A stretch of DNA of 64,000 nt, from assembly GCF_003240565.2 (NCBI RefSeq), contig NZ_CP117255.1:2170001-2234000 (forward strand), read 5' to 3'. A program made the position numbers and the translations under genes. Each line of letters opens with the position of its first letter. The first letter of the stretch is position 1. Below the pieces are notes generated by a model. It saw only the letters and a program-made list of their open reading frames with translations, had not been told where the DNA came from and searched no databases. This stretch comes from Rhizobium tumorigenes (lineage in GTDB: Bacteria; Pseudomonadota; Alphaproteobacteria; Rhizobiales; Rhizobiaceae). This document shows positions 51,572-60,963 of the stretch, in pieces.

Positions 51572-52044
51572 GTGAACCTCGCCAGGGTTGGTGTGTTGCT
51601 GGCGAAATGGTTGAGCGCTCCATAAGTTCCCGCGAAGAGCGACTTAAGCGAGAGACAGCCAGGCGCATGCGGAAATACTTAGCGAAGCAGCCGAAATTCG
51701 CGTCGTTATTGCACTGTCCACCCAGCCCCGCCCGCGTTTGCAATCGTCAACCCACGCATTTTGCATAGCTGCAGTGAAATATGAAGGTATTGTGACAAGG
51801 CTCCACGGGGCGTACACGCGGCCTCCTCGGAACAAAAGTACACGCAAATCACATGCTCAACATCAAAACTTTTTTAAGCGCCAAGATAGTCAGGCGCGCG
51901 ATCTGTCGTGCAAACGTCGTTGGCAGACGCCGTCGACGCGCTGAACTGCTGGCGAAGAACGCCGTGCATCCATCGATGTTCGGAGACAGCCTCGGCTGAT
52001 AGCGGCACGCGTCCGCCTGCCGATACGCTTTCGTTGAAAATCAA
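51572..52044. other. Intergenic stretch between the secreted-protein gene and ureC
   Basis: About 470 bases, the longest gene-free part of the urease region. A 48-codon plus frame at 51853-51999 and a few longer antisense frames were considered but show no family features. The segment probably holds the promoter of the minus-strand small genes (near 51760-51850, AT-rich). Confidence 0.45.
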
Positions 52045-52075
52045 GGCCCGCCAGCATTTGCGATGCTGGCGGGCC
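52045..52075. terminator. Rho-independent terminator downstream of ureC
   Basis: GGCCCGCCAGCAT (52045-52057) and ATGCTGGCGGGCC (52063-52075) form a perfect 13-bp stem with a five-base loop. T-rich bases follow on both strands. It ends the ureDABC transcript 14 bp after the ureC stop. Confidence 0.9.
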
Positions 52076-52089
52076 GATTTGTTTGTAGC

Positions 52090-53802
52090 CTAGAACAGGA
52101 AGTAGCGCTGCGCCATCGGCAGCACCGTCGCCGGCTCGCAGGTGAGAAGCTCGCCGTCCGCCCGCACCTCGTAGGTTTCCGGATCGACCTCGATATGCGG
52201 CAACAGGTCGTTGTGGATCATCGATGCCTTGGAGATGCCGCCGCGGGTGTTCTTGACTGCAACAAGCTTCTTGGCGACACCCAGCCTGTCCTGAAGTCCG
52301 GCATCCAGCGACGCCTGCGACACGAATGTCACCGAGGAATTCGTCAGGCTCTTGCCGAAGGCGCCGAACATCGGTCGGTAGTGGACCGGCTGCGGGGTCG
52401 GGATCGAGGCATTCGGATCGCCCATCGGAGCAGCCGCAATCGTGCCGCCGATGATGACCATGTCCGGCTTGACGCCGAAAAACGCCGGGCTCCACATGAC
52501 GAGATCGGCGCGCTTGCCGACTTCGATAGAGCCGATCTCGTGGCTCAACCCCTGCGCAATCGCCGGATTGATGGTATATTTGGCAATGTAGCGCTTGACC
52601 CTGAAATTGTCGTTTTCGCCGATTTCCTGCGCCAGCCTGCCGCGCTGGCGCTTCATCTTGTCGGCTGTCTGCCAGGTGCGGATGGCCACCTCCCCGACGC
52701 GACCCATGGCCTGGCTGTCCGAAGAGATGATCGAAAAGGCGCCGATGTCGTGCAGGATATCTTCCGCCGCAATGGTTTCCTTGCGGATGCGGCTCTCGGC
52801 AAAGGCAATGTCTTCCGGGATCGACGACGACAGGTGATGGCAGACCATCAGCATGTCGAGGTGCTCGGCAATCGTGTTGACCGTGTAGGGCCGCGTCGGG
52901 TTCGTCGACGACGGAATGACATTCGGCTGGCCGCAGATCTTGATGATGTCTGGCGCATGCCCGCCACCCGCACCCTCGGTATGGAAGGCGTGGATCGTCC
53001 GGCCCTTGATCGATCCGATGGTATCCTCGACAAAGCCGCTTTCGTTCAGCGTGTCCGTGTGGATCATCACCTGCACGTCGTACTCGTCGGCAACCGTCAG
53101 GCAGCAGTCGATGGCCGCCGGCGTCGTACCCCAGTCTTCGTGCAGCTTCAGCGCACAGGCGCCGCCCAGCACCATTTCCTCGAGCGCGCCCGGCAGCGAG
53201 GCATTGCCCTTGCCGGCAAAGGCGAGGTTCATCGGAAACGCGTCGGCAGCCTCGATCATCCGCGCGATATGCCAGGGACCGGGCGTGCAGGTGGTGGCGA
53301 GCGTGCCGTGCGCCGGGCCGGTACCGCCGCCCAGCATGCAGGTGATGCCGGACATCAGCGCTTCTTCGATCTGCTGCGGCGCGATGAAGTGGATGTGGCT
53401 GTCCATGCCGCCGGCGGTGATGATCTTGCCTTCGGCGGCAATCGCCTCCGTGCCCGGTCCGACAATGATGTTGACGCCAGGCTGCATGTCGGGATTACCG
53501 GCCTTGCCGATGGCCACGATGCGTCCATCCTTAAGGCCGATATCTGCCTTGACGATGCCCCAGGTGTCGATGATCAGCGCATTGGTGATGACCGTATCGA
53601 CGGCACCGTCGGCGCGCGTCACCTGGCTCTGCCCCATGCCGTCGCGGATGACTTTGCCACCGCCGAACTTCACCTCTTCGCCATAGGTGGTGAAATCCTT
53701 CTCGACCTCGATGAACAGTTCGGTGTCGGCAAGCCGCACCTTGTCGCCGGTGGTCGGCCCGAACATGTTGGCATAGGCGGCGCGGGAGATCTTGTAGGCC
53801 AT
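52090..53802 (-). CDS. ureC: Urease alpha subunit UreC
   Basis: 570 residues, the standard length. All nickel-site residues are seen at +2 relative to Klebsiella: His136 and His138 (SHIHFI), carbamylated Lys219 ([11 protein letters not shown]), His248 (MIHTD), His274 (AFHTEG) and Asp362 (ISSDSQ). The mobile-flap Cys321-His322 (LMVCHHLS) is intact. It hydrolyses urea to ammonia and carbamate together with UreA and UreB, in the cytoplasm. Confidence 0.97.
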   Translation of the reverse strand: MAYKISRAAYANMFGPTTGDKVRLADTELFIEVEKDFTTYGEEVKFGGGKVIRDGMGQSQVTRADGAVDTVITNALIIDTWGIVKADIGLKDGRIVAIGKAGNPDMQPGVNIIVGPGTEAIAAEGKIITAGGMDSHIHFIAPQQIEEALMSGITCMLGGGTGPAHGTLATTCTPGPWHIARMIEAADAFPMNLAFAGKGNASLPGALEEMVLGGACALKLHEDWGTTPAAIDCCLTVADEYDVQVMIHTDTLNESGFVEDTIGSIKGRTIHAFHTEGAGGGHAPDIIKICGQPNVIPSSTNPTRPYTVNTIAEHLDMLMVCHHLSSSIPEDIAFAESRIRKETIAAEDILHDIGAFSIISSDSQAMGRVGEVAIRTWQTADKMKRQRGRLAQEIGENDNFRVKRYIAKYTINPAIAQGLSHEIGSIEVGKRADLVMWSPAFFGVKPDMVIIGGTIAAAPMGDPNASIPTPQPVHYRPMFGAFGKSLTNSSVTFVSQASLDAGLQDRLGVAKKLVAVKNTRGGISKASMIHNDLLPHIEVDPETYEVRADGELLTCEPATVLPMAQRYFLF

Positions 53803-53990
53803 CGTCTTTTTACCTCTGGAGCTCGGATAGTTGCGTGTCTCTGGCTTATGCTTTGTCTAGGTCGTCGCTGTCGGTCGATGTGTTACCGTGCCATCCGGGG
53901 AACGAATCCGGGATATCGGCGGCTTGCTTTGCTGGAAGAAGGAGCCGAGGCGTGGTCACCAGCGGGGCCGGCGGCATCGTTCGACGAAGC

Positions 53991-54407
53991 TCAATTTCCC
54001 GACCCTTCCGCCATTTCCTTCAGTTCCTTTGTCCGCAGCCGGGTCATCGTCGCCTTGCAACTTGAGACGAGCATTGGCTCCATCGATCCGCCGCGCGCCT
54101 GGAAGCCCTCTGCCTCGCATTGACCGTCCCGGTAGGCGATCCAGCCGCGCTGTCCGGCAAGCAGTGCCTTCTCAGCGCCCTTCATCTCTCCTTCGAGATC
54201 GGCATCGACTGCCTGCAGGGCCGCCCGGGTCTTCTTGTATTGCGCGTTCAGCTCGGCATCCGCCGTATCGAAATCCTGTTCCGCGCAGATGTTCATATCC
54301 ATTTGCGTTTCGGCCTTGCTGCAGTCGGGCGTTTCGTCGGCCAAGGCTAGACCGTGGGCCATCGCCATCATCATGCCTGCCGCAGCCATCATCAGGTTCA
54401 AACGCAT
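53991..54407 (-). CDS. LprI/DUF1311-family secreted protein in the urease operon
   Basis: 138 residues. Signal peptide at 1-23 (MMAAAGMMMAMAHGLALADE). The mature domain is the DUF1311/LprI type with four conserved Cys: DCSKAETQMDMNICAEQDFD and a later GQCEAEGF and SSCKATMTRL, plus the WIAYRDGQCEAE core motif. Homologues include a mycobacterial lysozyme inhibitor. It lies between ureB and ureC in the same direction, 23 bp after ureB, a position kept in other rhizobia; its connection with urease is unknown. Confidence 0.82.
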   Translation of the reverse strand: MRLNLMMAAAGMMMAMAHGLALADETPDCSKAETQMDMNICAEQDFDTADAELNAQYKKTRAALQAVDADLEGEMKGAEKALLAGQRGWIAYRDGQCEAEGFQARGGSMEPMLVSSCKATMTRLRTKELKEMAEGSGN

Positions 54408-54430
54408 CAGCTGTCCTCAGTGGGGTGGGA

Positions 54431-54736
54431 TCAGAGCTTGCCCATGACCAGCTGGCGAAAACCGTAGACCTCGCGCTTGCCGGAAAGGGGAATGAGCGTC
54501 ACAGAGCGGGTCTGGCCTGGCTCGAACCTAACGGCCGTCCCGGCTGGAATATCGAGCCGCATGCCCCTCGCCTGCTCGCGGTCGAAGGCGAGCCCGCCGT
54601 TTGTCTCAGCGAAATGGTAGTGGCTGCCGACCTGCACCGGCCTGTCGCCGGTATTGGACACGTCGATGGAGATCGTCGGGGCGCCGGCGTTCAATTCGAT
54701 ATCGCCGCTGGCGGCAATGATTTCACCGGGGATCAT
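54431..54736 (-). CDS. ureB: Urease beta subunit UreB
   Basis: 101 residues, a complete Ure[41 protein letters not shown], and [20 protein letters not shown]. It forms the urease structural core with UreA and UreC. The DUF1272 gene precedes it by 13 bp. Confidence 0.96.
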   Translation of the reverse strand: MIPGEIIAASGDIELNAGAPTISIDVSNTGDRPVQVGSHYHFAETNGGLAFDREQARGMRLDIPAGTAVRFEPGQTRSVTLIPLSGKREVYGFRQLVMGKL

Positions 54737-54749
54737 CGGATGCTCCTCT

Positions 54750-55004
54750 TCATGCGGCCTCGGCGGGCGGGCAGCCCCCGGCCTTCAATATACGTTTCGT
54801 CGAGGCCGGATTGGCCGCAAGTTTTGCTGCCGGCCGTACCGGACGACGGACCAGCTCACCACCGCAGTTCGGGCATATGCCGGAAAGCGTGCCGGAGGCG
54901 CAATCGGCACAATAGGTGCATTCGAAGCTGCACATCATCGCCTCGCGGCTATCCGCCGGCAGGTCGCGATCGCAGCATTCGCAATTGGGCCTGAGCTCGA
55001 GCAT
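54750..55004 (-). CDS. DUF1272 zinc-ribbon-like small protein in the urease operon
   Basis: 84 residues with eight or more Cys arranged as metal-binding pairs: [30 protein letters not shown] and [13 protein letters not shown]. This is the DUF1272 family, probably zinc-binding. It lies 6 bp after ureA and 13 bp before ureB. Such genes recur in rhizobial urease operons. No role is established. Confidence 0.85.
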   Translation of the reverse strand: MLELRPNCECCDRDLPADSREAMMCSFECTYCADCASGTLSGICPNCGGELVRRPVRPAAKLAANPASTKRILKAGGCPPAEAA

Positions 55005-55010
55005 GACAGG

Positions 55011-55313
55011 TTACCGGATAGGTTCGTGGACGGTGACAAGCTTGGTGCCATCCGGGAAGGTCGCCTCGACCTGCACATCGTGGATCATCTCGGCAATGCC
55101 TTCCATCACCTGGTCGCGACCGATGACATGGGCGCCGGCGGACATGAGGTCGGCAACGGATCGGCCGTCGCGTGCGCCCTCGACGACAAAGTCGCTGATC
55201 AGCGCGATGGCCTCGGGATAATTGAGCTTGACGCCGCGCTCAAGCCGCCGGCGCGCCACCATCGCCGCCATGGAAATCAACAGCTTGTCTTTTTCTCTCG
55301 GAGTGAGGTTCAT
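55011..55313 (-). CDS. ureA: Urease gamma subunit UreA
   Basis: 100 residues from the ATG at 55313, preceded by GGAGTGAGG. The UreA signature is present: [40 protein letters not shown], and [20 protein letters not shown]. It follows ureD by 19 bp. Confidence 0.96.
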   Translation of the reverse strand: MNLTPREKDKLLISMAAMVARRRLERGVKLNYPEAIALISDFVVEGARDGRSVADLMSAGAHVIGRDQVMEGIAEMIHDVQVEATFPDGTKLVTVHEPIR

Positions 55314-55332
55314 CGTCTGCCTATCGCTTGAA

Positions 55333-56157
55333 CTAGAGATTCCAGACTTTCGGCACTGGCGCGCCATTGCGCAAGGCCGAAATGATCGGGATAAGGATTT
55401 TTCTGAGCGCAAAGCCATCTGCCGCCGCAAGCCGGATCACCAGCTTGCCGTTCCAGTGGCTGACGCCCCCGTTGCGCCCCTCCAGCATCGGCCGAACGGT
55501 CGAGAGATAGCGCTCCGCCGAGGGGCCTGCGTAGAGAACCGTGACGAAGGCAACCTGCCCGCCCAGCACCGCCCGCTCGGCAGTCAGCGCCGCCACATCG
55601 CCGTCGAGCCGCAAGTCCTCGGCATGGATCAGCCGGCCGGCCCGGCGAATACGCCAGCGGTCGCGAAAAAGCCCGGTCAGCATCGCCTCGCCCATCGCCT
55701 TGCGGCCCAGCAATACGGCTTCGACAGCGAGGAATTCTGCCGTCCCGTCGAGGTCGACATCGAGCGTGCGCGACAGCGCAGCACGGTCGAAGAGGATCGT
55801 TTCCTGCGGCAACCAGTCCACCCGCGCTCCGGCACCGACCTCGATCCGCGTCCTGATTTCGGCAATACCGGCGGATGCCTTGTAGATCTTCTCGCAGGCC
55901 TGCGTTGTCACGTCGATGCGTGTCTGCGCCGCCGCCGTGACGCTCCAGTCCATGCGGTCTCCACCGGTCAGCCCGCCGGCCGTGTTGATGATGACGGCTT
56001 CCATCGAGTTGTCGAAGGTGTCGGGCAGGCGGATCTTGGCAGCCCCTTCCTGGAAGAATTCGGCCAGCCGGGTACGTCCGTCGAGCCACTTCGCTGCCAG
56101 GTGGCCGCGTCCCTCGGCCCTTTGCGGCCTGGTGCTCGCTGCCATCGTCGTCATCAT
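55333..56157 (-). CDS. ureD: Urease accessory protein UreD
   Basis: 274 residues. UreD family marks: [52 protein letters not shown] and [13 protein letters not shown]. It is the scaffold of the UreD-F-G complex that inserts nickel. It begins the urease gene series just after urtE, with a 100-bp spacer. Confidence 0.95.
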   Translation of the reverse strand: MMTTMAASTRPQRAEGRGHLAAKWLDGRTRLAEFFQEGAAKIRLPDTFDNSMEAVIINTAGGLTGGDRMDWSVTAAAQTRIDVTTQACEKIYKASAGIAEIRTRIEVGAGARVDWLPQETILFDRAALSRTLDVDLDGTAEFLAVEAVLLGRKAMGEAMLTGLFRDRWRIRRAGRLIHAEDLRLDGDVAALTAERAVLGGQVAFVTVLYAGPSAERYLSTVRPMLEGRNGGVSHWNGKLVIRLAAADGFALRKILIPIISALRNGAPVPKVWNL

Positions 56158-56257
56158 GCGATCCTTGCGATAAACTTACACAATAGCCGCCATTCAACCT
56201 CGCAAGCGTCTGAATGCAAGCTCTTTTTCGTTTCGCCGTATTTCTGCGAAGTGTCCA

Positions 56258-56953
56258 TCATACCGTCAGGTGGCGGCGGGCTTCCGGCGTATCCAGCGTT
56301 TCGGCCAGCCCTTCATGAACGATCTCGCCGCGGTCCATGATGTAGACATAGTCGGCAAGCTCCCGGCAGAAATCGAGATATTGCTCGACCAACAGGATCG
56401 CCATGCCGGTGGAATCCCGCAAGTACTGGATGGCGCGGCCAATGTCCTTGATGATCGAGGGCTGGATACCTTCCGTCGGCTCGTCGAGCACGAGGATCTT
56501 CGGCCGCGTCACCAGCGCCCGGCCGATGGCTAACTGCTGCTGCTGCCCGCCCGAGAGATCGCCGCCCCGCCGCGACAGCATGGATTTCAGCACCGGAAAC
56601 AATTGGAAGATATCCTCCGGCACCGTCCGGTCGCGGCGCGCCAGCGGCGCAAAGCCGGTCTCGAGATTTTCCTTCACCGTCAGCAGCGGAAAAATCTCGC
56701 GCCCCTGCGGCACATAGCCGATACCCTGCTTTGCCCGCGCATAGGGCGCCAGGCCGTCAAGCTTATGATCGTTGAAGCTGATACTGCCGGCACTCAGCGC
56801 ATGCTGGCCGGTGACAGCCCGCAGCAGCGAGCTCTTGCCGACGCCGTTGCGCCCCAGTACGCAGGTGATCTTCCCCATCTCCGCCTTGATCGAAATGCCC
56901 CGGAGTGCTTGGGCGGCGCCGTAATGGAGATTTGCGTTTTCGACGGTCAGCAT
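56258..56953 (-). CDS. urtE: Urea ABC transporter ATP-binding subunit UrtE
   Basis: 231 residues, LivF-like. Walker A is GRNGVGKSS, signature LSGGQQQQLAIGRALV, Walker B ILVLDEPTEGIQPS, and the TEGIQPSIIKDIG block typical of UrtE. It is the second ATPase of the urea importer. A palindromic repeat separates it from urtD. Confidence 0.93.
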   Translation of the reverse strand: MLTVENANLHYGAAQALRGISIKAEMGKITCVLGRNGVGKSSLLRAVTGQHALSAGSISFNDHKLDGLAPYARAKQGIGYVPQGREIFPLLTVKENLETGFAPLARRDRTVPEDIFQLFPVLKSMLSRRGGDLSGGQQQQLAIGRALVTRPKILVLDEPTEGIQPSIIKDIGRAIQYLRDSTGMAILLVEQYLDFCRELADYVYIMDRGEIVHEGLAETLDTPEARRHLTV

Positions 56954-56983
56954 GGTGCGGGTTCCTCATTCATCGGGGCGGGC

Positions 56984-57113
56984 ACCCCCCTCTGTCCCTC
57001 CGGGACATCTCCCCCACAAGGGGGGAGATCAGCCGAGACCTTTTGGCCAGAAAGGGAAAAGAAGGATCTCCCCCCTTGTGGGGGAGATGTCAGCGAAGCT
57101 GACAGAGGGGGGT
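56984..57113. repeat. Rhizobial palindromic intergenic repeat (RIME-like) between urtD and urtE
   Basis: About 130 bp bounded by inverted ends (ACCCCCCTCTGTC at 56984 and GACAGAGGGGGGT ending at 57113). Each half contains further hairpins: CTCCCCCACAAGGGGGGAG in the first and its mirror in the second, plus short nested stems (GTCCC/GGGAC; GTCAGC/GCTGAC). Such mosaic palindromes are scattered between genes in many rhizobial genomes. When transcribed it would fold strongly and could influence urtE mRNA. Confidence 0.85.
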
Positions 57114-57146
57114 AAGCCCACCCCAAGCTGTGGATCATCCCGTTCA

Positions 57147-57902
57147 TCATCGCCCCAGATAATTCTCGATCACCTTCGGATCGCTGCTGACGAAATCGAT
57201 CGAGCCTTCGGCCAGCACGGAGCCTTCAGCGAGACACGTCACCTTGACGCCGAGATCGCGGATGAAGCCCATGTCGTGCTCGACGACAACCACCGAGCGG
57301 GTCTTGGCGATTTCCTTTAGCAGGATCGCCGTTTCCGCCGTCTCCGCGTCCGTCATCCCGGCCACCGGCTCGTCGACCAGCAGCAGCTTCGGCTCCTGCG
57401 CCAGCAGCATGCCGATCTCAAGCCACTGCTTCTGGCCATGGCTGAGGTTGGCCGCCAGCTCGTCGCGCCGATGGTGCAGCCGGACGGTATCGAGGATCTC
57501 GTCGATGCGGGCGCGGTCGGTCGGGGTCATCCTGTAGAACAGCGTCGCGAACACGCCGCGACTGCGGTTCAGTGCCAGTTCCAGATTGTCCCAGACCGTA
57601 TGGCTCTCGAACACCGTCGGCTTCTGGAATTTACGTCCGATGCCGAGAAGCGCAATGTCGGCCTCGTCCTTCTTGGTGAGATCGACGGCGCCGTTGAAGA
57701 ACACCTCGCCCGAATCCGGCTTGGTCTTGCCGGTGATGATGTCCATCATCGTCGTCTTGCCGGCACCGTTCGGGCCGATGATCGCCCTGAGTTCGCCGGG
57801 CTCGATGACCATCGACAGCGAATTCAGCGCCTTGAACCCGTCAAAGGAGACAGACACGTTGTTGAGGTAGAGCATGCTTGTGGGTTTGCCGTCCGTGATC
57901 AT
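57147..57902 (-). CDS. urtD: Urea ABC transporter ATP-binding subunit UrtD
   Basis: 251 residues from the ATG at 57902. LivG-like ATPase: Walker A GPNGAGKTT, signature LSHGQKQWLEIGMLLAQ, which is the distinctive UrtD form, Walker B LLLVDEPVAGM and the switch His in VVVEHDMGF. It starts 4 bp after urtC. Confidence 0.94.
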   Translation of the reverse strand: MITDGKPTSMLYLNNVSVSFDGFKALNSLSMVIEPGELRAIIGPNGAGKTTMMDIITGKTKPDSGEVFFNGAVDLTKKDEADIALLGIGRKFQKPTVFESHTVWDNLELALNRSRGVFATLFYRMTPTDRARIDEILDTVRLHHRRDELAANLSHGQKQWLEIGMLLAQEPKLLLVDEPVAGMTDAETAETAILLKEIAKTRSVVVVEHDMGFIRDLGVKVTCLAEGSVLAEGSIDFVSSDPKVIENYLGR

Positions 57903-57906
57903 GCTC

Positions 57907-59067
57907 TTACTCCGCCGCCTGAATGGGTTCGTCGCTCTCGCCTTTTTCCGCCGCCGCGGACGCCCGCCGCGACCTGCCGCCGCCGGTGCCGTAATGGGCA
58001 ATCGTGCCGACCACGCCACGTGGCAGGAACAGCGTCACGGCGACGAATAGCCCGCCGAGCGCAAACAACCACACTTCGGGAAACAGGCCGGTAAAGATCG
58101 TCTTGCTGCCGTTGACGAGGATCGCCCCGATGATCGGACCGATCAGCGTGCCTCGCCCGCCGACAGCCGTCCAGATGACCACTTCGATGGAGTTGGCCGG
58201 TGCGAATTCGCCGGGGTTGATGATGCCGACCTGCGGCACGTAGAGTGCACCGGCAATGCCAGCCATCATCGCCGAGACCACGAAGGTGAACAGCTTGATG
58301 TTCTCGACACGGTAGCCGAGGAAGCGGGTCCGGCTTTCGGCATCGCGAACACCGACCAGCACCTTGCCGAACTTGGAGCGCACGATACCCGACGCGATCA
58401 GCAGGGCCAGCGCCAGAAACAGCGCGGTCAGCGCGAACAGCGCCGCACGGGTGCCGTCGGCCTGAATGTTGTAGCCGAGGATCTCCTTGAAGTCGGTGAG
58501 GCCGTTGTTGCCGCCGAAACCCATGTCGTTGCGGAAGAAGGCCAGCAGCAGCGCGTAGGTCATCGCCTGGGTGATGATCGAGAGATAGACGCCGTTGACG
58601 CGCGAGCGGAAGGCTAACCAGCCGAATACATAGGCGAGCAGCCCCGGCACCAGCAGCACCATCAGTGCTGCAAACCAGAAATGGTCGAACCCGTACCAGA
58701 ACCACGGCAGCGCCTTGTAGTTCAGGAACACCATGAAATCGGGCAGGATCGCGTTGCCGTAGGAGCCGCGGGCACCGATCTGGCGCATCAGGTACATGCC
58801 CATGGCATAGCCGCCGAGCGCGAAGAAGGCGCCGTGGCCGAGCGACAGGATGCCGCAAAAACCCCAAACGAGATCGAGCGCCAGCGCCAGTAGCGCGTAG
58901 GTCAGGTATTTGCCGAACAGCGACATGATGTAGGTCGGCACATGCAATGCGCTCTGCGGGCTGGTCAGGAGGTTGGACGCCGGGACGAGGATTGCCACTG
59001 CAATCAGCAGCAGGATTGCAATGATGATCTTGCGGTCGAGAGACCGGAGCAGGAAGGCCGTTATCAT
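57907..59067 (-). CDS. urtC: Urea ABC transporter permease UrtC
   Basis: 386 residues, LivM-like with about ten helices. Typical blocks are DLVWGFCGILSLGHGAFFAL, FGGNNGLTDFKEILGYNIQA and VGGRGTLIGPIIGAILVNG. The C-terminus has a basic tail (GGGRSRRASAAAEKGESD). Its start overlaps the urtB stop by 4 bp. Confidence 0.94.
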   Translation of the reverse strand: MITAFLLRSLDRKIIIAILLLIAVAILVPASNLLTSPQSALHVPTYIMSLFGKYLTYALLALALDLVWGFCGILSLGHGAFFALGGYAMGMYLMRQIGARGSYGNAILPDFMVFLNYKALPWFWYGFDHFWFAALMVLLVPGLLAYVFGWLAFRSRVNGVYLSIITQAMTYALLLAFFRNDMGFGGNNGLTDFKEILGYNIQADGTRAALFALTALFLALALLIASGIVRSKFGKVLVGVRDAESRTRFLGYRVENIKLFTFVVSAMMAGIAGALYVPQVGIINPGEFAPANSIEVVIWTAVGGRGTLIGPIIGAILVNGSKTIFTGLFPEVWLFALGGLFVAVTLFLPRGVVGTIAHYGTGGGRSRRASAAAEKGESDEPIQAAE

Positions 59068-60680
59068 GCTTCCACCGCCCTTCCTTTGAGTGCGAAGAGC
59101 CCACGCGGTCGCTTCTGGATGAACAGGATGATGAGGACGAGCACCAGGATCTTGCCGAGCACGGCGCCGGCATAGGGCTCGAGGAACTTGTTGAGGATGC
59201 CGAGCGACATGGCGCCGACCAGCGTCCCCCAGAGACTGCCGACACCGCCGAAGACGACGACCATGAAGCTGTCGATAATGTAGGCCTGGCCGAGATTGGG
59301 CGAGACATTATCGATCTGACTGAGCGCGACGCCAGCCATGCCGGCAACGCCCGAGCCAAGCGCGAAGGTGAAGGCATCGACCCAGGCGGTGCGGATACCC
59401 ATCGAGGACGCCATACGCCGGTTCTGGGTTACCGCCCGCATCTGCAGCCCGAACGACGAGCGCTTCAACAGCAGCAACAGGGCGACAAAGACGACCAGCG
59501 CAAAAGCGATGATCCAGAGCCGGTTCCAGGTGATATCGAGGCCGCCAAGGTCGAACGAGCCGGACATCCAAGAGGGATTGCGGACTTCCCGGTTGGTCGG
59601 GCCGAAGATCGATCGCACCGTCTGCTGCAGGATGAGCGAGATACCCCAGGTGGCGAGCAGCGTTTCGAGCGGCCGCTTGTAGAGGAAGCGGATGACCGTG
59701 CGCTCGATCAGGAAGCCGACGGCGCCAGTGAACAGGAAGGCGGCGGGCACTGCAAAGGCCAGGGAGTAGTCCGCAAGTCCCGGCGCATATCGGGTGATGG
59801 ACTCCTGCACGACATAGGTCGTGTAGGCGCCGAGCATCACCATTTCGCCATGCGCCATGTTGACGACGCCCATGACGCCAAAAGTGATGGAGAGGCCGAT
59901 GGCGGCCAGCATCAGCACCGAGCTCAGCGACAGGCCGTACCAGATATTTTGCGCCACATCCCAGAGCGCCAGATTGTCCTTGATCGCATCCATATCCTTC
60001 TGGATGGCAGGCTGCAGCTCGGCGGATGCCGTCTGCATGGCTGCCGTCAGGATTGTCAGCGCATCGCGGTCGCCACGGGCCGCGATCATGTCGATGGCAG
60101 CCTTCTTGTCGGCCGGGCTGGCATCGGTCTTCAAAAGCACGACAGCGCGCGCCGCTTCCATGGTTTTCTTGACCTGCGGATCTTTTTCCTCGGCCAGCGC
60201 GGAATTAAGCAGATCTATATTGCTGGGGTCGGCATCCTTCAGCATGCCCTCGGCTGCCGCCAGGCGGGCGCCGCGATCCGGGCTCAGCAATGTCAGTTGG
60301 CCGATTGAGGCGCTGATTACGCCGCGCAGAGAATTGTTGACCTTGACCTTAGTCATCGTGTCCGGATCGATGTCGGCCACCGCCTCGCCGGTGACCGGAT
60401 CGGCAAAGGTCGGCGCATCGTCGGTGCCGCCCTGCAGCAACACCGGACCGCCGTCCTGGTTGACGAACAGCAGGCCGTCGCTCAGTTCCTGCAGAATCTT
60501 GCCGACATGCGGGTCCTTGGAGGCAACCAGCGCCTTGATCGCCGCTTCGCGTTCCGGAAAATCGCCGACGCCGAGTGCATCGACCAGCGGGTGAATGGTG
60601 TCTTCGGCCTTCAGCACCGGCGCAAAAGCCGGCATGGCGAGGCAGAGGGTCACAAGGAAAATCTTGATGGCGCGATACAT
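59064..60680 (-). CDS. urtB: Urea ABC transporter permease UrtB with N-terminal periplasmic domain
   Basis: 538 residues from the ATG at 60680. Residues 1-25 form a signal peptide (IFLVTLCLAMPAFAPVLKAE). About 200 residues follow with HEAT-like repeats (FPEREAAIKALVASKDPHVG, SPDRGARLAAAEGMLKDADP), expected in the periplasm. The rest is a LivH-like permease of eight helices (SITFGVMGVVNMAHGEMVML; GVGSLWGTLVGAMSLGILNK). UrtB proteins commonly carry this extra domain, unlike amino-acid LivH. Confidence 0.94.
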   Translation of the reverse strand: MYRAIKIFLVTLCLAMPAFAPVLKAEDTIHPLVDALGVGDFPEREAAIKALVASKDPHVGKILQELSDGLLFVNQDGGPVLLQGGTDDAPTFADPVTGEAVADIDPDTMTKVKVNNSLRGVISASIGQLTLLSPDRGARLAAAEGMLKDADPSNIDLLNSALAEEKDPQVKKTMEAARAVVLLKTDASPADKKAAIDMIAARGDRDALTILTAAMQTASAELQPAIQKDMDAIKDNLALWDVAQNIWYGLSLSSVLMLAAIGLSITFGVMGVVNMAHGEMVMLGAYTTYVVQESITRYAPGLADYSLAFAVPAAFLFTGAVGFLIERTVIRFLYKRPLETLLATWGISLILQQTVRSIFGPTNREVRNPSWMSGSFDLGGLDITWNRLWIIAFALVVFVALLLLLKRSSFGLQMRAVTQNRRMASSMGIRTAWVDAFTFALGSGVAGMAGVALSQIDNVSPNLGQAYIIDSFMVVVFGGVGSLWGTLVGAMSLGILNKFLEPYAGAVLGKILVLVLIILFIQKRPRGLFALKGRAVEA

Positions 60681-60818
60681 CGGCTCTTTCGCCTCGGTTA
60701 TCGTAAAGCTGCGGGCCGGTTTGGCCAGGCGAAGGTTTGTTTTCTGGTGTCGTTGCATCGTGTCTGCCGTCTCCTCGGGCCAGCGTCGCTGCTGTCATCC
60801 TTGGGGCATCGTCTCTGT

Positions 60819-60895
60819 CGTCATCCTCGGGCTTGACCCGAGGATCCAACCCAGTCGTGCGATCGCAGATGCTCGGGACAAGCCCGAGCATGACG
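60819..60895. repeat. Double-hairpin intergenic repeat between urtA and urtB
   Basis: Outer arms CGTCAT (60819-60824) and ATGACG (60890-60895) enclose two 9-bp hairpins: ATCCTCGGG/CCCGAGGAT (60823-60845) and ATGCTCGGG/CCCGAGCAT (60869-60891). This dyad type is frequent between genes in rhizobial genomes. It lies 68 bp upstream of the end of urtA and could stabilise or attenuate the transcript after urtA. Confidence 0.8.
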
Positions 60896-60963
60896 CCGGA
60901 GAGGCTTAGGCAAAGTCTTGGCGGATGATGCCCGGGAATGTGACCTCCCGGGCATCGATCGAA

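Noticed and set aside
51826..51850. GGAAC near 51830 as another EcfG promoter
   Set aside because: No CGTT or similar -10 occurs 16-17 bases later.
51853..51999. 48-codon plus-strand frame upstream of ureC's terminator (starts MLNIKTFLSAKIVRRAICR)
   Set aside because: Arg-rich with no ribosome site or known relative; could be a real small gene but cannot be supported from sequence alone.
52063..54123. 686-codon plus-strand frame over ureC
   Set aside because: Antisense shadow of urease alpha, which has all active-site residues; the shadow has no motif.
60349..60891. 180-codon minus-strand frame beginning in the repeat upstream of urtB
   Set aside because: Its start is the translation of the double-hairpin repeat (LDPRVKPEDD pattern), a common false prediction, and the rest overlaps urtB in another frame.
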